Source of the DNA: Natrialbaceae archaeon
Lineage (GTDB): Archaea; Halobacteriota; Halobacteria; Halobacteriales; Natrialbaceae
DNA length: 7,768 bases
Direction: 5' to 3'
Assembly: GCA_003552885.1 (NCBI GenBank)
Contig: PUPA01000116.1
Location: forward strand, 1 to 7,768
Below are positions 1 to 5,602 of this stretch, piece by piece. Numbering within the stretch: position 1 is the stretch's first letter; each line of letters opens with the position of its first letter. Under the pieces are notes generated by a model, which was given only the letters and a program-made list of their open reading frames with translations, had not been told where the DNA came from and did no database searches. The translations under genes were made by a program, and so were the position numbers.

Positions 1-250
1 TCGCCTCGCGGATCGACCCGATGACGCCTTTGCCCGCGTAGCGACCGAGTGCAACCTCGGCTATCAGTCCCGGAATCATGATCAGGAACAGCAGGATCAA
101 AAACGCCAGGATGAACGCGCCGCCGCCGTTTTCCCCCGTGACGAACGGGAACCGCCAGATGTTCCCGACGCCGACCATGGCGCCGATCATTGCCATCAGG
201 AACCCGAACCGGGTTCCCCACTCCGCCCGTGACACCTTCGCTTCGCTCAT
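1..250 (-). CDS. Sodium-dependent symporter, SNF/NSS (LeuT-like) family, N-terminal part
   Basis: This is the first 83 codons of a sodium:neurotransmitter symporter family transporter; the rest lies beyond the left edge. The family moves amino acids or similar solutes into the cell with sodium, using a LeuT fold. Visible signs are the N-terminal WGTRFGF stretch (residues 11-17), a first transmembrane segment with the unwound GVGN motif (27-30) followed by IWRFPF (31-36), then ENGGGAF (40-46), and a second hydrophobic segment (about 47-65) ending in EVALGRY (65-71). In LeuT the first helix supplies sodium and substrate ligands. The ATG at 248-250 is a natural start, with only a short polar leader before helix 1. 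It is divergent from the deacylase gene at 397. The substrate cannot be told from this fragment. Confidence 0.93.
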   Translation of the reverse strand, partial: MSEAKVSRAEWGTRFGFLMAMIGAMVGVGNIWRFPFVTGENGGGAFILAFLILLFLIMIPGLIAEVALGRYAGKGVIGSIREA

Positions 251-281
251 GCTAACACGCCTCGGTGTCCGATCGACGCCG

Positions 282-289
282 GAATATGC
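282..289 (-). promoter_or_regulatory. Possible TATA box for the symporter gene
   Basis: Read on the minus strand, GCATATTC lies about 36 bases before the ATG at 250, which would give a short leader of roughly ten bases. It is the only AT-rich stretch in an otherwise GC-rich 146-base divergent gap. The assignment rests on position and composition alone. Confidence 0.35.
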
Positions 290-366
290 GTAACCCTCCC
301 ATAGTCGGGTTCGCCCCGTTCCGGGCGTGGGTGCAGACGCCGCCGGCACCCGACCGGAGCCTCGTG

Positions 367-373
367 TTTTATA
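367..373 (+). promoter_or_regulatory. TATA box, leaderless promoter of the AstE/AspA-like gene
   Basis: TTTTATA is centred 27 bases before the ATG at 397, where an archaeal TATA box sits when transcription starts at the start codon itself. No Shine-Dalgarno sequence precedes the ATG, so a leaderless mRNA is likely. This also supports the choice of 397 as start. Confidence 0.75.
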
Positions 374-396
374 CCAGCGAGCACCTGGGTTGACGC

Positions 397-1200
397 ATGA
401 AACTGGTCGAACGCGGCTCGGGGCGTCCGCGCGTCGCGGTCGTCGGCGGTATCCACGGCGACGAGCCGGCGGGGGAGGCGATCGTCGAGCGGCTGATCGA
501 TCGGCTCGAGGTCGACGACGGGACGGTCCAGCTGGTCGTCGCCAACGAGCCGGCTCTGGCGGCGGGCGTGCGGTACACCGAAGCGGATCTGAACCGGCAG
601 TTCCCGGGCGACGTCGACGCCGGCGCCTACGAGACGGCGCTGGCGGCACGGCTGCTCGCGATCCTCGACGGGGCTGACGCGATCCTCGCGCTCCACACCT
701 CACACAGCGCGCCGCCGCCGTTTGCGATCTACAGCCGACTCACCGACTCCGTCCGGCGGACGGTGACCGGAATGCCGATCGAGTACGTCGTCGACGCGGG
801 CGAGCTCCGGGGGACCACGATGGACTCGACGCTGCCCCAGGCGGTCAGCCTCGAGACGGGCCGCCAGGGCAGCGAGGGGGCCGTCGCGTTCGGCCTCGAG
901 GCGGCCGAGGCGTTCCTCCGGGCCCACGGCGTCCTCGCCGACGCGGAGCCGACGTTCACCGAGACCACCATCGTCAAAGGCCACGAGGAGGTGCCGAAAG
1001 GCGGCGGCGAGCCCCACGTCTACTACCGCAACTTCGAGGAGATTCCGGAGGGAGCGGTGTTCGCGAAAGACGACGTCTACACCCACCGGCTCGACCGCGA
1101 CGGGATCGTCCCCGTGCTCGCGAGCGAGGAGGGGTACGAGGACATCTTCGGCATCTACGGGAGCGTCCACGGGACGATCGATCCGCCCGCGGACGCCTGA
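397..1200 (+). CDS. Succinylglutamate desuccinylase/aspartoacylase family zinc deacylase
   Basis: A 267-residue protein of the M14-like AstE/AspA family, zinc enzymes that hydrolyse N-acyl amino acids such as N-succinylglutamate or N-acetylaspartate. The zinc-ligand motif GGIHGDEP (residues 17-24) supplies His20 and Glu23. DLNRQFPG (64-71) matches the substrate-binding DLNR motif of aspartoacylase. LHTSHS (99-104) supplies the third ligand, His100. LETGRQG (152-158) places Glu153 where aspartoacylase has its catalytic glutamate. All expected active-site residues are therefore present, and the length is close to that of short single-domain members. It is preceded by a leaderless promoter and stands alone, converging on the adenylate kinase operon. 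No arginine-succinyltransferase pathway genes are visible nearby, so the true substrate is open. Family assignment is strong; specific activity is not. Confidence 0.92.
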   Translation: MKLVERGSGRPRVAVVGGIHGDEPAGEAIVERLIDRLEVDDGTVQLVVANEPALAAGVRYTEADLNRQFPGDVDAGAYETALAARLLAILDGADAILALHTSHSAPPPFAIYSRLTDSVRRTVTGMPIEYVVDAGELRGTTMDSTLPQAVSLETGRQGSEGAVAFGLEAAEAFLRAHGVLADAEPTFTETTIVKGHEEVPKGGGEPHVYYRNFEEIPEGAVFAKDDVYTHRLDRDGIVPVLASEEGYEDIFGIYGSVHGTIDPPADA

Positions 1201-1203
1201 TCT

Positions 1204-1242
1204 AGCGCCCGTCACGTCCGACCCGCGGACGTGACGGGCGCT
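1204..1242. terminator. Perfect 17-bp inverted repeat between convergent genes
   Basis: AGCGCCCGTCACGTCCG (1204-1220) is followed by a five-base loop and then its exact reverse complement (1226-1242). The stem begins three bases after the deacylase stop codon, and its last base is the first base of the adenylate kinase stop triplet on the other strand. It fills the whole gap between the two convergent genes. A bidirectional terminator or mRNA 3'-end stabiliser is the natural reading. There is no T-run, which archaeal termination often uses, so the mechanism is inferred. Confidence 0.75.
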
Positions 1243-1820
1243 CAGCTCCGGGGGTCGGCCTCGGAGACGATCGCCGTCAGGTCGGCGGCGGCGTCCTCGG
1301 CGTCGGCGGTGTTCTCGATCAGCCGGATCGGGACCTGCCGGCCGGTCGCGTGGGCCATCGCCGCCGACCGGAGCAGCTCCTGGTGGAACGCGATCGAACG
1401 GACCCCGGTCTCCCGGTAGCTCCGGTACTCACTGTCCTCACGGCGGCTGGCGACCACCTCCGGATCGGCCTCCACGAGGACGAACCGGTCGGGATCGACG
1501 TCGGCCAGGGTGGGTTCGGGCAGCCCCGGCACGTAGCCGTGGACGGTGGCGACTACGAGCTGGGTGTTGAGCAACACCTGCCGGCCCCGGGTCCGTTCGG
1601 CGACGTACTCTCCGGCCCGCCGCTGGAGCAGTTCGAGGTCCCGCAACGGGAGCGTCGGGATCTCGTCCCGGCGATCGATCAGCCCTTGGGCGGCCGCCTC
1701 CTCGAGCATGACGTCCCCGAAGTTCACCAGCTCGTACCCCTCGCCGAGCGACCGGCGGGCCCGCTCACAGAGCTCGCTGGTCCCGACGCCGGGGACGCCC
1801 GAGATCACCGTCAGGTCCAT
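1242..1820 (-). CDS. adkA: Archaeal-type adenylate kinase (AdkA-like)
   Basis: A 192-residue P-loop kinase resembling archaeal AdkA, which interconverts ATP + AMP and 2 ADP in the cytoplasm. The glycine-rich loop is GVPGVGTS (residues 8-15). VNFGDVM (32-38) and the QGLIDRRDE region (45-53) match the AdkA VNFGTVM and VEDRDQ segments, HGYVPGLP (94-101) matches its KGYLAGLP, and the late FHQELLRSAAMAHATG matches the EHQ..NR.AAM stretch. Two usual positions differ. The Walker lysine position is Thr14 (methanococcal AdkA, as I remember it, also lacks Lys there), and the usual VDTH is LLNTQ (83-87). It is the second gene of an operon: its ATG overlaps the upstream stop by one base, and a GAGGTG ribosome site lies eight bases upstream. 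Family membership is well supported; adenylate kinase activity is inferred. Confidence 0.85.
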   Translation of the reverse strand: MDLTVISGVPGVGTSELCERARRSLGEGYELVNFGDVMLEEAAAQGLIDRRDEIPTLPLRDLELLQRRAGEYVAERTRGRQVLLNTQLVVATVHGYVPGLPEPTLADVDPDRFVLVEADPEVVASRREDSEYRSYRETGVRSIAFHQELLRSAAMAHATGRQVPIRLIENTADAEDAAADLTAIVSEADPRS

Positions 1821-2098
1821 CAGAACGACACCTCGGGATCGTCGGGGTTGGCCCCCCGGTCGTCGTAGAACTTCCGCCCGATGTACTGGTCGCCGACGAA
1901 GCCGATCAGCGAGTCGTACACCTCGTCGACGGAGGCGTACTCCTCGGTGCCAGAACGGTCGAGCACCTCGCCGATCGTCTCCGGTTCGCCCTGTGGCGGA
2001 TCGAGTTCGACGTCACCGACGGCCTCGACGACGCGGTCGTGGTCGGCGGGGAAGGTCAGCTCCCGGCTGAGCAGGTCCCGCGTTTCGGGTAGTCGCAT
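1820..2098 (-). CDS. Small conserved haloarchaeal protein, DUF5789-like
   Basis: A 92-residue acidic soluble protein with no signal peptide or membrane segment. The sequence runs from an N-terminal ETRDLLSRELTFPADHDRV, through ELDPPQGEPETIGEVLDRSG (about residues 31-50) and DEVYDSLIGFVGDQYIGRKF, to a polar DDRGANPDDPEVSF tail. From memory this pattern, especially GDQYIGRKFYDDRG, resembles the haloarchaeal DUF5789 family, whose function is unknown to me. It is the first gene of a minus-strand operon with the adenylate kinase; the stop and next start share one base (TGATG), implying translational coupling. It starts 178 bases from the divergent pilin-like gene at 2277. No catalytic motif is visible, and the small size suggests an accessory or regulatory role. 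Confidence 0.82.
   Translation of the reverse strand: MRLPETRDLLSRELTFPADHDRVVEAVGDVELDPPQGEPETIGEVLDRSGTEEYASVDEVYDSLIGFVGDQYIGRKFYDDRGANPDDPEVSF
1829..1834 (-). promoter_or_regulatory. Shine-Dalgarno site of adkA
   Basis: On the minus strand GAGGTG ends eight bases before the ATG at 1820. It matches the anti-Shine-Dalgarno end of archaeal 16S rRNA. It lies inside the upstream gene, and it fixes the adkA start. Genes at transcript heads in this window lack such a site, so here the internal cistron uses a ribosome site while the first cistrons appear leaderless. Confidence 0.7.
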
Positions 2099-2122
2099 CG
2101 AAGATATACTGATCGACCATGA

Positions 2123-2128
2123 ACAAAA
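2123..2128 (-). promoter_or_regulatory. Weak TATA candidate for the DUF5789-like/adkA operon
   Basis: The minus strand reads GTTTTTGTTC, centred about 27 bases before the ATG at 2098, the spacing of a leaderless promoter. The core TTTTTG resembles the elements before the pilin-like gene and the lipid gene on the plus strand. A second AT-rich patch (GTATATC, 2101-2110 region) is too close to the start to serve as a TATA box. Confidence 0.45.
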
Positions 2129-2244
2129 ACCTGCCGGATACGATCAAATCTGCCGACGAACGTCCCCCGCCGGCGGTCGCGTCACAGACGACCGGGTAGA
2201 CGCCCACGCGGTGAGTATCAACCTCGGCGAGTGCCACGGCGACG

Positions 2245-2252
2245 GCTTTTTG
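2245..2252 (+). promoter_or_regulatory. TATA-like element of the pilin-like gene
   Basis: GCTTTTTG is centred about 29 bases before the ATG at 2277. It supports 2277 as the start even though the open frame extends much further upstream, and it implies a leaderless transcript. Confidence 0.55.
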
Positions 2253-2276
2253 CCCTCGTTGGTCCTCGTGTCCACA

Positions 2277-2702
2277 ATGGCAGCGTCCCTCGGTGGTCTG
2301 CGAACCGCGGCCACGTCCCTCGCCGCCGTCGTCGGGGTCGCGGTCGTTCTCTTGCTCGTCGTCGCCGGGATCCTCTTGGCGATCGGGACCGGAATCGGCC
2401 TCGTCGGCGACTTCCTCGCGTCGTCGGGAGGGTCGACAGACGGGCCACCGGAGGCGACGTTCGACCTCGAACGCACCGACGACGGAGTCGTCCTCACCCA
2501 CGCCGGTGGCGAGCCGGTTCCCGCCGAGGAGCTGTCCCTAGAGGTCGACGGCGAGCCAGCGGGCCTGTGGGCCGACGGCGGGGTGGAGACGGTCACAGAG
2601 GGCGAGACGATCGCCCTCCAGGACGTCGAGGCGGGCTCGCTCGTCACCGTCCGCTGGATCGGCGAGGCCGGGGGCGTCGAACTCCACGCCGAGACGGTGT
2701 GA
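2277..2702 (+). CDS. Membrane-anchored protein with pilin-like C-terminal domain
   Basis: A 141-residue protein. After a short N-terminus with one Arg at position 9 comes a long hydrophobic segment (about residues 15-43), a Ser/Gly linker (48-56), and an outward acidic domain starting ATFDLERTDDGVVLTHAGGE. That opening and the later WADGGVET and VTVRWIGEAGGVELHAETV stretches resemble the beta-rich C-terminal part of haloarchaeal type IV pilin-like proteins. Such pilins usually begin with a class III signal (basic residue, small residue, cleavage, then a hydrophobic stretch); none is obvious here, so it may be a membrane-anchored relative rather than a fibre subunit. The ATG at 2277 is chosen from the hydrophobic start and the TATA element 29 bases upstream. 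It stands alone between divergent and downstream promoters. Function unknown. Confidence 0.8.
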   Translation: MAASLGGLRTAATSLAAVVGVAVVLLLVVAGILLAIGTGIGLVGDFLASSGGSTDGPPEATFDLERTDDGVVLTHAGGEPVPAEELSLEVDGEPAGLWADGGVETVTEGETIALQDVEAGSLVTVRWIGEAGGVELHAETV

Positions 2703-2724
2703 GCCCACGGTCGGCCGCGGATCC

Positions 2725-2740
2725 GATCGCCCGGGCGATC
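2725..2740. terminator. 16-bp palindrome after the pilin-like gene
   Basis: GATCGCCCGGGCGATC is a perfect palindrome 22 bases after the stop codon. As RNA it could form a six-pair stem closed by CCGG. It may help end the upstream transcript, but it has no T-run and its end overlaps the degenerate first unit of the 28-bp repeat array. Confidence 0.35.
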
Positions 2741-2819
2741 CGACGCGGCAGGCCTCGGGTCACGGATCCGACGCGAAACGTTCCGAGACGCGGATTCGGC
2801 GCGAAACGTTCCGAGACGC
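2736..2819 (+). repeat. 28-bp tandem repeat upstream of thrC
   Basis: Units at 2764-2791 and 2792-2819 match at 26 of 28 positions and share the 20-base core CGCGAAACGTTCCGAGACGC. A degenerate third unit at 2736-2763 keeps the same 28-base phase, with an 11-base identical block GATCCGACGCG. The array ends about 28 bases before the thrC TATA box. A binding array for a transcription factor is plausible, since each good unit contains the palindrome AACGTT, but a neutral duplication cannot be excluded. Confidence 0.85.
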
Positions 2820-2846
2820 CGGCCGAACGGGGTCCCGATGGACAGC

Positions 2847-2852
2847 GATTTA
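2847..2852 (+). promoter_or_regulatory. TATA box of thrC
   Basis: GATTTA is centred about 26 bases before the ATG at 2876 in a GC-rich setting, the spacing of a leaderless haloarchaeal promoter. It decides the thrC start against the much longer upstream open frame. Confidence 0.7.
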
Positions 2853-2875
2853 CCCCTCCACCCGGAACGGCCGGT

Positions 2876-4066
2876 ATGGAGACGACGGCGGCGTTCGTCG
2901 GTCTGGAGTGTATCGACTGTGAGGCGAGCTTCGACGCGACGGAGGCCAACGGCCGCTGTGAGGAGTGTGGTGGCATTCTGGATCCGACCTACGACTACGA
3001 CGCCGTCGAGCTCGACCGCGAGACCCTCGCCGCGCGGCCGTTCGACTCGATGTGGCGCTACGAGGAGCTGTTGCCGTTTCCCCGGGAGTCGGCGGTGACG
3101 ATGGACGAGGGGGCGACGCCGCTGGTCGACTGTCCGACGCTGGCCGACGAGCTCGGCGTCGGCCGGCTGCTGATCAAAGACGAGGGGCGAAATCCGACGG
3201 GAACGTTCAAAGACCGCGGGCAGACGGCGGCGATGACCGCCGCCGTCGGCCACGGCGCGAGCGACGTCTCGCTGGCCTCGGCGGGCAACGCCGGCCAGTC
3301 GGCGGCCGCCTACGCGGGCCGGGCGGACCTCGACGCCCACGTCTTCTTGCCGACCCGGGCGAGCCACACCATGAAGGCGATGGTGAACGTCCACGGTGGG
3401 GACCTGACGGTCGTCGGGGGCCGGATCGGCGACGCCGGGGTGGCCTACGACGAGGCGATGGCCGACGAGGACTGGCACCCCCTCCAGACGTTCGTCACCC
3501 CCTACCGTCACGAGGGCAAAAAGACGATGTTCTACGAGGTCGCCGAACAGCTCGAGTGGGAGGTCCCCGACGCGATCGTCTACCCGACCGGCGGCGGCGT
3601 CGGCCTGATCGGGATGCACAAAGCCGCCAGGGAGCTCCGCGAGCTCGGGTTCACCGACGGGCTGCCCGCGATGTACGCCGCCCAGGCGACCGGCTGTGCA
3701 CCGATCGTCGAGGCCTTCGAGGAGGGCAAGGACGTCCACGACCCCGTCGAACACCCCGACACGATCTGTGGCGGGATCGAGATCCCGGATCCCGGCGCGA
3801 GTCCGTGGATCCTCGAAGCCCTCCGGGAGAGCGGGGGCGGCGCGGTGGCGACCACCGACGAGGAGATCCTCGAGGCGGCGATCGCCGTCGCCCAGAACGA
3901 GGGCGTGGAGATGGCCCCGACCTGTGCGGCCGCCGCCAGCGGGGCCTGGAAGCTCGCCGAGCGGGGCGAGTTCGGCACCGACGACACCGTCGTGATCCTG
4001 AACACCGGCACGGGCAACAAGGAAGCCGACGTCCTGCGCAGCCACCTGATGAGCCAGGGGATCTGA
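2876..4066 (+). CDS. thrC: Threonine synthase (PLP-dependent)
   Basis: A 396-residue fold-type II PLP enzyme that converts O-phosphohomoserine and water to threonine and phosphate, the last step of threonine synthesis. The N-terminus has a zinc-ribbon-like pair CIDC (residues 12-15) and CEEC (28-31). EGATPLV (78-84) and NPTGTFKDRG (106-115) follow; Lys112 is the expected PLP Schiff-base lysine. SAGNAGQS (135-142) is the loop that grips the cofactor, PTGGGVG near residues 238-244 is the phosphate-binding glycine loop, and NTGTGNKE near the C-terminus is the segment that caps the PLP ring. The length fits archaeal threonine synthases. It has its own promoter with tandem repeats upstream and a GC-rich palindrome after the stop. 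Paralogous PLP lyases share most motifs, so the substrate is inferred from overall family resemblance. Confidence 0.9.
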   Translation: METTAAFVGLECIDCEASFDATEANGRCEECGGILDPTYDYDAVELDRETLAARPFDSMWRYEELLPFPRESAVTMDEGATPLVDCPTLADELGVGRLLIKDEGRNPTGTFKDRGQTAAMTAAVGHGASDVSLASAGNAGQSAAAYAGRADLDAHVFLPTRASHTMKAMVNVHGGDLTVVGGRIGDAGVAYDEAMADEDWHPLQTFVTPYRHEGKKTMFYEVAEQLEWEVPDAIVYPTGGGVGLIGMHKAARELRELGFTDGLPAMYAAQATGCAPIVEAFEEGKDVHDPVEHPDTICGGIEIPDPGASPWILEALRESGGGAVATTDEEILEAAIAVAQNEGVEMAPTCAAAASGAWKLAERGEFGTDDTVVILNTGTGNKEADVLRSHLMSQGI

Positions 4067-4090
4067 CGGGCCGCCCGGGCGGCCGGCCCG
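4067..4090 (+). terminator. GC-rich palindrome after thrC
   Basis: Immediately after the thrC stop, CGGGCCG (4067-4073) pairs with CGGCCCG (4084-4090) around a ten-base loop. Alternatively, GGCCGCCCGGGCGGCC (4069-4084) is itself a perfect palindrome. Either could form a strong RNA hairpin marking the 3' end. No T-run follows, so this is a likely but unproven terminator. Confidence 0.5.
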
Positions 4091-4154
4091 CGGGGGACGG
4101 GAGTCGACGATCACTGAGGGCGGAGAATCGGCCGGCAGCGACCGTTTCGCAGGG

Positions 4155-4159
4155 TTTTT
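4155..4159 (+). promoter_or_regulatory. TATA-like element of the GGGP synthase gene
   Basis: GGGTTTTTGCC is centred 28 bases before the ATG at 4185. Its form matches the element before the pilin-like gene. It favours 4185 as start over the in-frame ATG nine codons upstream (4158), which lies on the element itself. Confidence 0.6.
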
Positions 4160-4184
4160 GCCACCCACCCGGAAACGGAGCGGT

Positions 4185-4895
4185 ATGACCGCGCCCTGGG
4201 ACGACTGGAACCACGTGCTCAAGCTGGATCCCGACAAGGAGCTCCCCGACGGGGTGAGCTACGGCGATCTCTGTGCGACCGGGACCGACGCCATCGAGGT
4301 CGGAGGCACGACGGGGATGACCGCGGAGAACGTAAGCGAGGTGATCGCGGCGTGTGCCGAACACGACGTCCCCCTCTACCAGGAGCCCGCGGACCCGAAC
4401 GTCGTCATCACCGACGAGTCGCTGGCGGGCTATCTGGTGCCGACGGTGTTCAACGCGGGCTCGCCGTTCTGGATCACGGGTGCGCACAAAGAGTGGGTCC
4501 GCATCGGGGGCGACCTCGACTGGGACCGGACGACTACCGAGGCGTACGTCGTGATGAACCCCGAGGCCGACGTCGCGACGCTGACCCAGGCCGACTGTGA
4601 CCTCTCCGCGGAGGACGTCGCCTCCTACGCGGCCGTCGCCGAGAAGCTGTTCGGCCAGGAGATCGTCTACGTCGAGTACTCCGGGACGTTCGGCGACCCC
4701 GAGATCGTGACGGCTGCCACGGAGGCTCTGGAGGAGTCGACGCTGTTTTACGGCGGCGGTATCCGCGGCTACGACGACGCCTACACGATGGCCGAGAGCG
4801 CCGACGTGATCGTCGTCGGCAACGTCGCCTACGAGGACGGCGTCGACGCGGTCGCCGAGACCGTCGCGGCGGCGAACGACGCGGCCCGAGTGTAG
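4185..4895 (+). CDS. Geranylgeranylglyceryl phosphate synthase
   Basis: A 236-residue TIM-barrel prenyltransferase of the PcrB/GGGPS family. It joins geranylgeranyl diphosphate to sn-glycerol-1-phosphate, forming the first ether bond of archaeal membrane lipids. Visible motifs are KLDPDK (13-18) near the N-terminus; DAIEVGGTTGM (35-45), the family's VGG strand and loop; YVEYSG (162-167), with Glu164 and Tyr165 in the glycerol-phosphate pocket; YGGGI (189-193), the phosphate-binding loop; and VVGN (210-213), the second phosphate loop. All expected phosphate-gripping elements are present and the length is normal. The ATG at 4185 is chosen because a TATA-like box lies 28 bases upstream. It is probably monocistronic. 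Its stop marks the last GC-rich core sequence before the AT-richer island. Confidence 0.93.
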   Translation: MTAPWDDWNHVLKLDPDKELPDGVSYGDLCATGTDAIEVGGTTGMTAENVSEVIAACAEHDVPLYQEPADPNVVITDESLAGYLVPTVFNAGSPFWITGAHKEWVRIGGDLDWDRTTTEAYVVMNPEADVATLTQADCDLSAEDVASYAAVAEKLFGQEIVYVEYSGTFGDPEIVTAATEALEESTLFYGGGIRGYDDAYTMAESADVIVVGNVAYEDGVDAVAETVAAANDAARV

Positions 4896-4976
4896 CTTCC
4901 AGTCTGAAGTCGCGAGTTCACTCAGGTCTTCACTGGATAGATCGTACCACCTCTCGACAGAAGCTGGCTACAAGAG

Positions 4977-4990
4977 AGCGTGTCATAGAA
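4977..4990 (+). repeat. Left outer inverted repeat
   Basis: AGCGTGTCATAGAA pairs with the inverted copy at 5603-5616; only the third base differs (C versus G). It defines the left end of the putative mobile element. Confidence 0.8.
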
Positions 4991-5063
4991 CCGTTTGCAA
5001 TGATCAGTAGAGAGACGAACTGACCGCCAGTCTACCTGCCAAATAGCGATGATCTTCTTAGGG

Positions 5064-5078
5064 GCGTGCAAGATACAG
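5064..5078 (+). repeat. Left inner (subterminal) inverted repeat
   Basis: GCGTGCAAGATACAG has an exact reverse complement at 5547-5561. Subterminal repeats of this kind are common in transposon ends as transposase binding sites; that role is inferred here. Confidence 0.85.
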
Positions 5079-5106
5079 AGAAAGGGTGCAGCACAGAGAC
5101 TTCTTT

Positions 5107-5112
5107 TTTATA
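5107..5112 (+). promoter_or_regulatory. TATA box inside the element
   Basis: TTTATA follows a T-run (5104-5109) and is the best TATA match in the AT-rich stretch. Initiation would be expected near 5135-5140, leaving about 60 untranslated bases before the membrane protein ATG at 5199. An ATG at 5140 opens only a four-codon frame, so a tiny upstream frame could precede the gene. Confidence 0.5.
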
Positions 5113-5198
5113 CTGGGAGCCAAGAACTATTCATTCACTATGCATGCAAACTAAACGGTATCCGAAGATGTATGTAGGCTCGTTAAGAGATTCTTTTT

Positions 5199-5444
5199 AT
5201 GGTCGCAATCGGCATTGGTACTCCAATCTACCTACTAATTCAAGCACTCATCGCAGGCTTTGTATACCGTGAGGCTTCGGCTCAAAGCCGACGCTCGCCC
5301 CTTGTTCTGGCCGGTAGCATATTTATCTTGAGTATTGTTGCCGTGTTTATTGTGGGTAGTATTCTGCTTGTTCTACTTGTCCAAGCAGTAGTTATTACAG
5401 TGTATATCAGTGCGTTCAGAAACAAACGAACCGCTCCACAGTAG
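5199..5444 (+). CDS. Small hydrophobic membrane protein inside the putative mobile element
   Basis: An 81-residue protein that I do not recognise by name. Residues 3-23 are hydrophobic, followed by a polar loop VYREASAQSRRSP (22-34), then a long hydrophobic stretch (35-73) that could span the membrane once or twice, and a basic tail RNKR (74-77). The VYREA...P loop recalls the VYxDA segment of small haloarchaeal two-helix membrane proteins, which are often unannotated. The ATG at 5199 is the first start after an in-frame TAA at 5184. No ribosome site is obvious; a TATA box lies about 90 bases upstream. Its AT-rich codons match the island rather than the core genes. It lies wholly between the inner inverted repeats, so it may be cargo of the element. 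Confidence 0.65.
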   Translation: MVAIGIGTPIYLLIQALIAGFVYREASAQSRRSPLVLAGSIFILSIVAVFIVGSILLVLLVQAVVITVYISAFRNKRTAPQ

Positions 5445-5546
5445 TCGAGTACCTTCTAATTTGGCTGAGAATAGGACAGTCATTCGCTTGTACCGAACGA
5501 TCACTACCGACACAAATTGAGGCGGGTCTCGTGCCACATTCGCGCC

Positions 5547-5561
5547 CTGTATCTTGCACGC
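5547..5561 (-). repeat. Right inner (subterminal) inverted repeat
   Basis: CTGTATCTTGCACGC is the exact reverse complement of 5064-5078. On the minus strand it is followed by GGCGCGAATGTGGCAC, which shares TG and GCAC positions with the sequence after the left copy. The two arms are therefore probably homologous beyond the 15 bases. Confidence 0.85.
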
Positions 5562-5602
5562 GATTCTTGACAAATAATGTGGTGTCCTGGCTGTGCGAGG
5601 AT

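Larger units (their letters stand above)
4896..5198. other. AT-rich intergenic stretch, left island boundary
   Basis: Composition drops abruptly after the lipid gene stop. I see no convincing gene here. It holds the left inverted repeat (4977-4990), the left inner repeat (5064-5078) and a good TATA box (5107-5112). An open frame starting at 5066, or internally at 5144, overlaps the membrane protein gene in another frame; it is rich in Arg, Ser, Thr and Tyr, with no domain signature, and is not called. Confidence 0.6.

Noticed and set aside
1350..2070. Plus-strand open frames opposite adkA and the DUF5789-like gene
   Set aside because: Arg/Ser/Pro-rich antisense products, while the minus strand shows coupled genes with conserved motifs.
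2965..4188. 407-codon plus-strand open frame overlapping thrC
   Set aside because: An out-of-frame shadow of thrC, very rich in Arg and Gly, with no family signature.
2144..4237. 697-codon minus-strand open frame opposite thrC and the pilin-like gene
   Set aside because: It is the antisense shadow of GC-rich genes with clear family motifs on the plus strand. Its product is rich in Arg, Pro and Gly, without domain motifs.
5066..5272. 68-codon open frame overlapping the small membrane protein
   Set aside because: It begins inside the inner inverted repeat, has no domain-like character, and overlaps a better gene. An internal start at 5144 would be placed for initiation from the TATA box at 5107, so it remains only a remote possibility.
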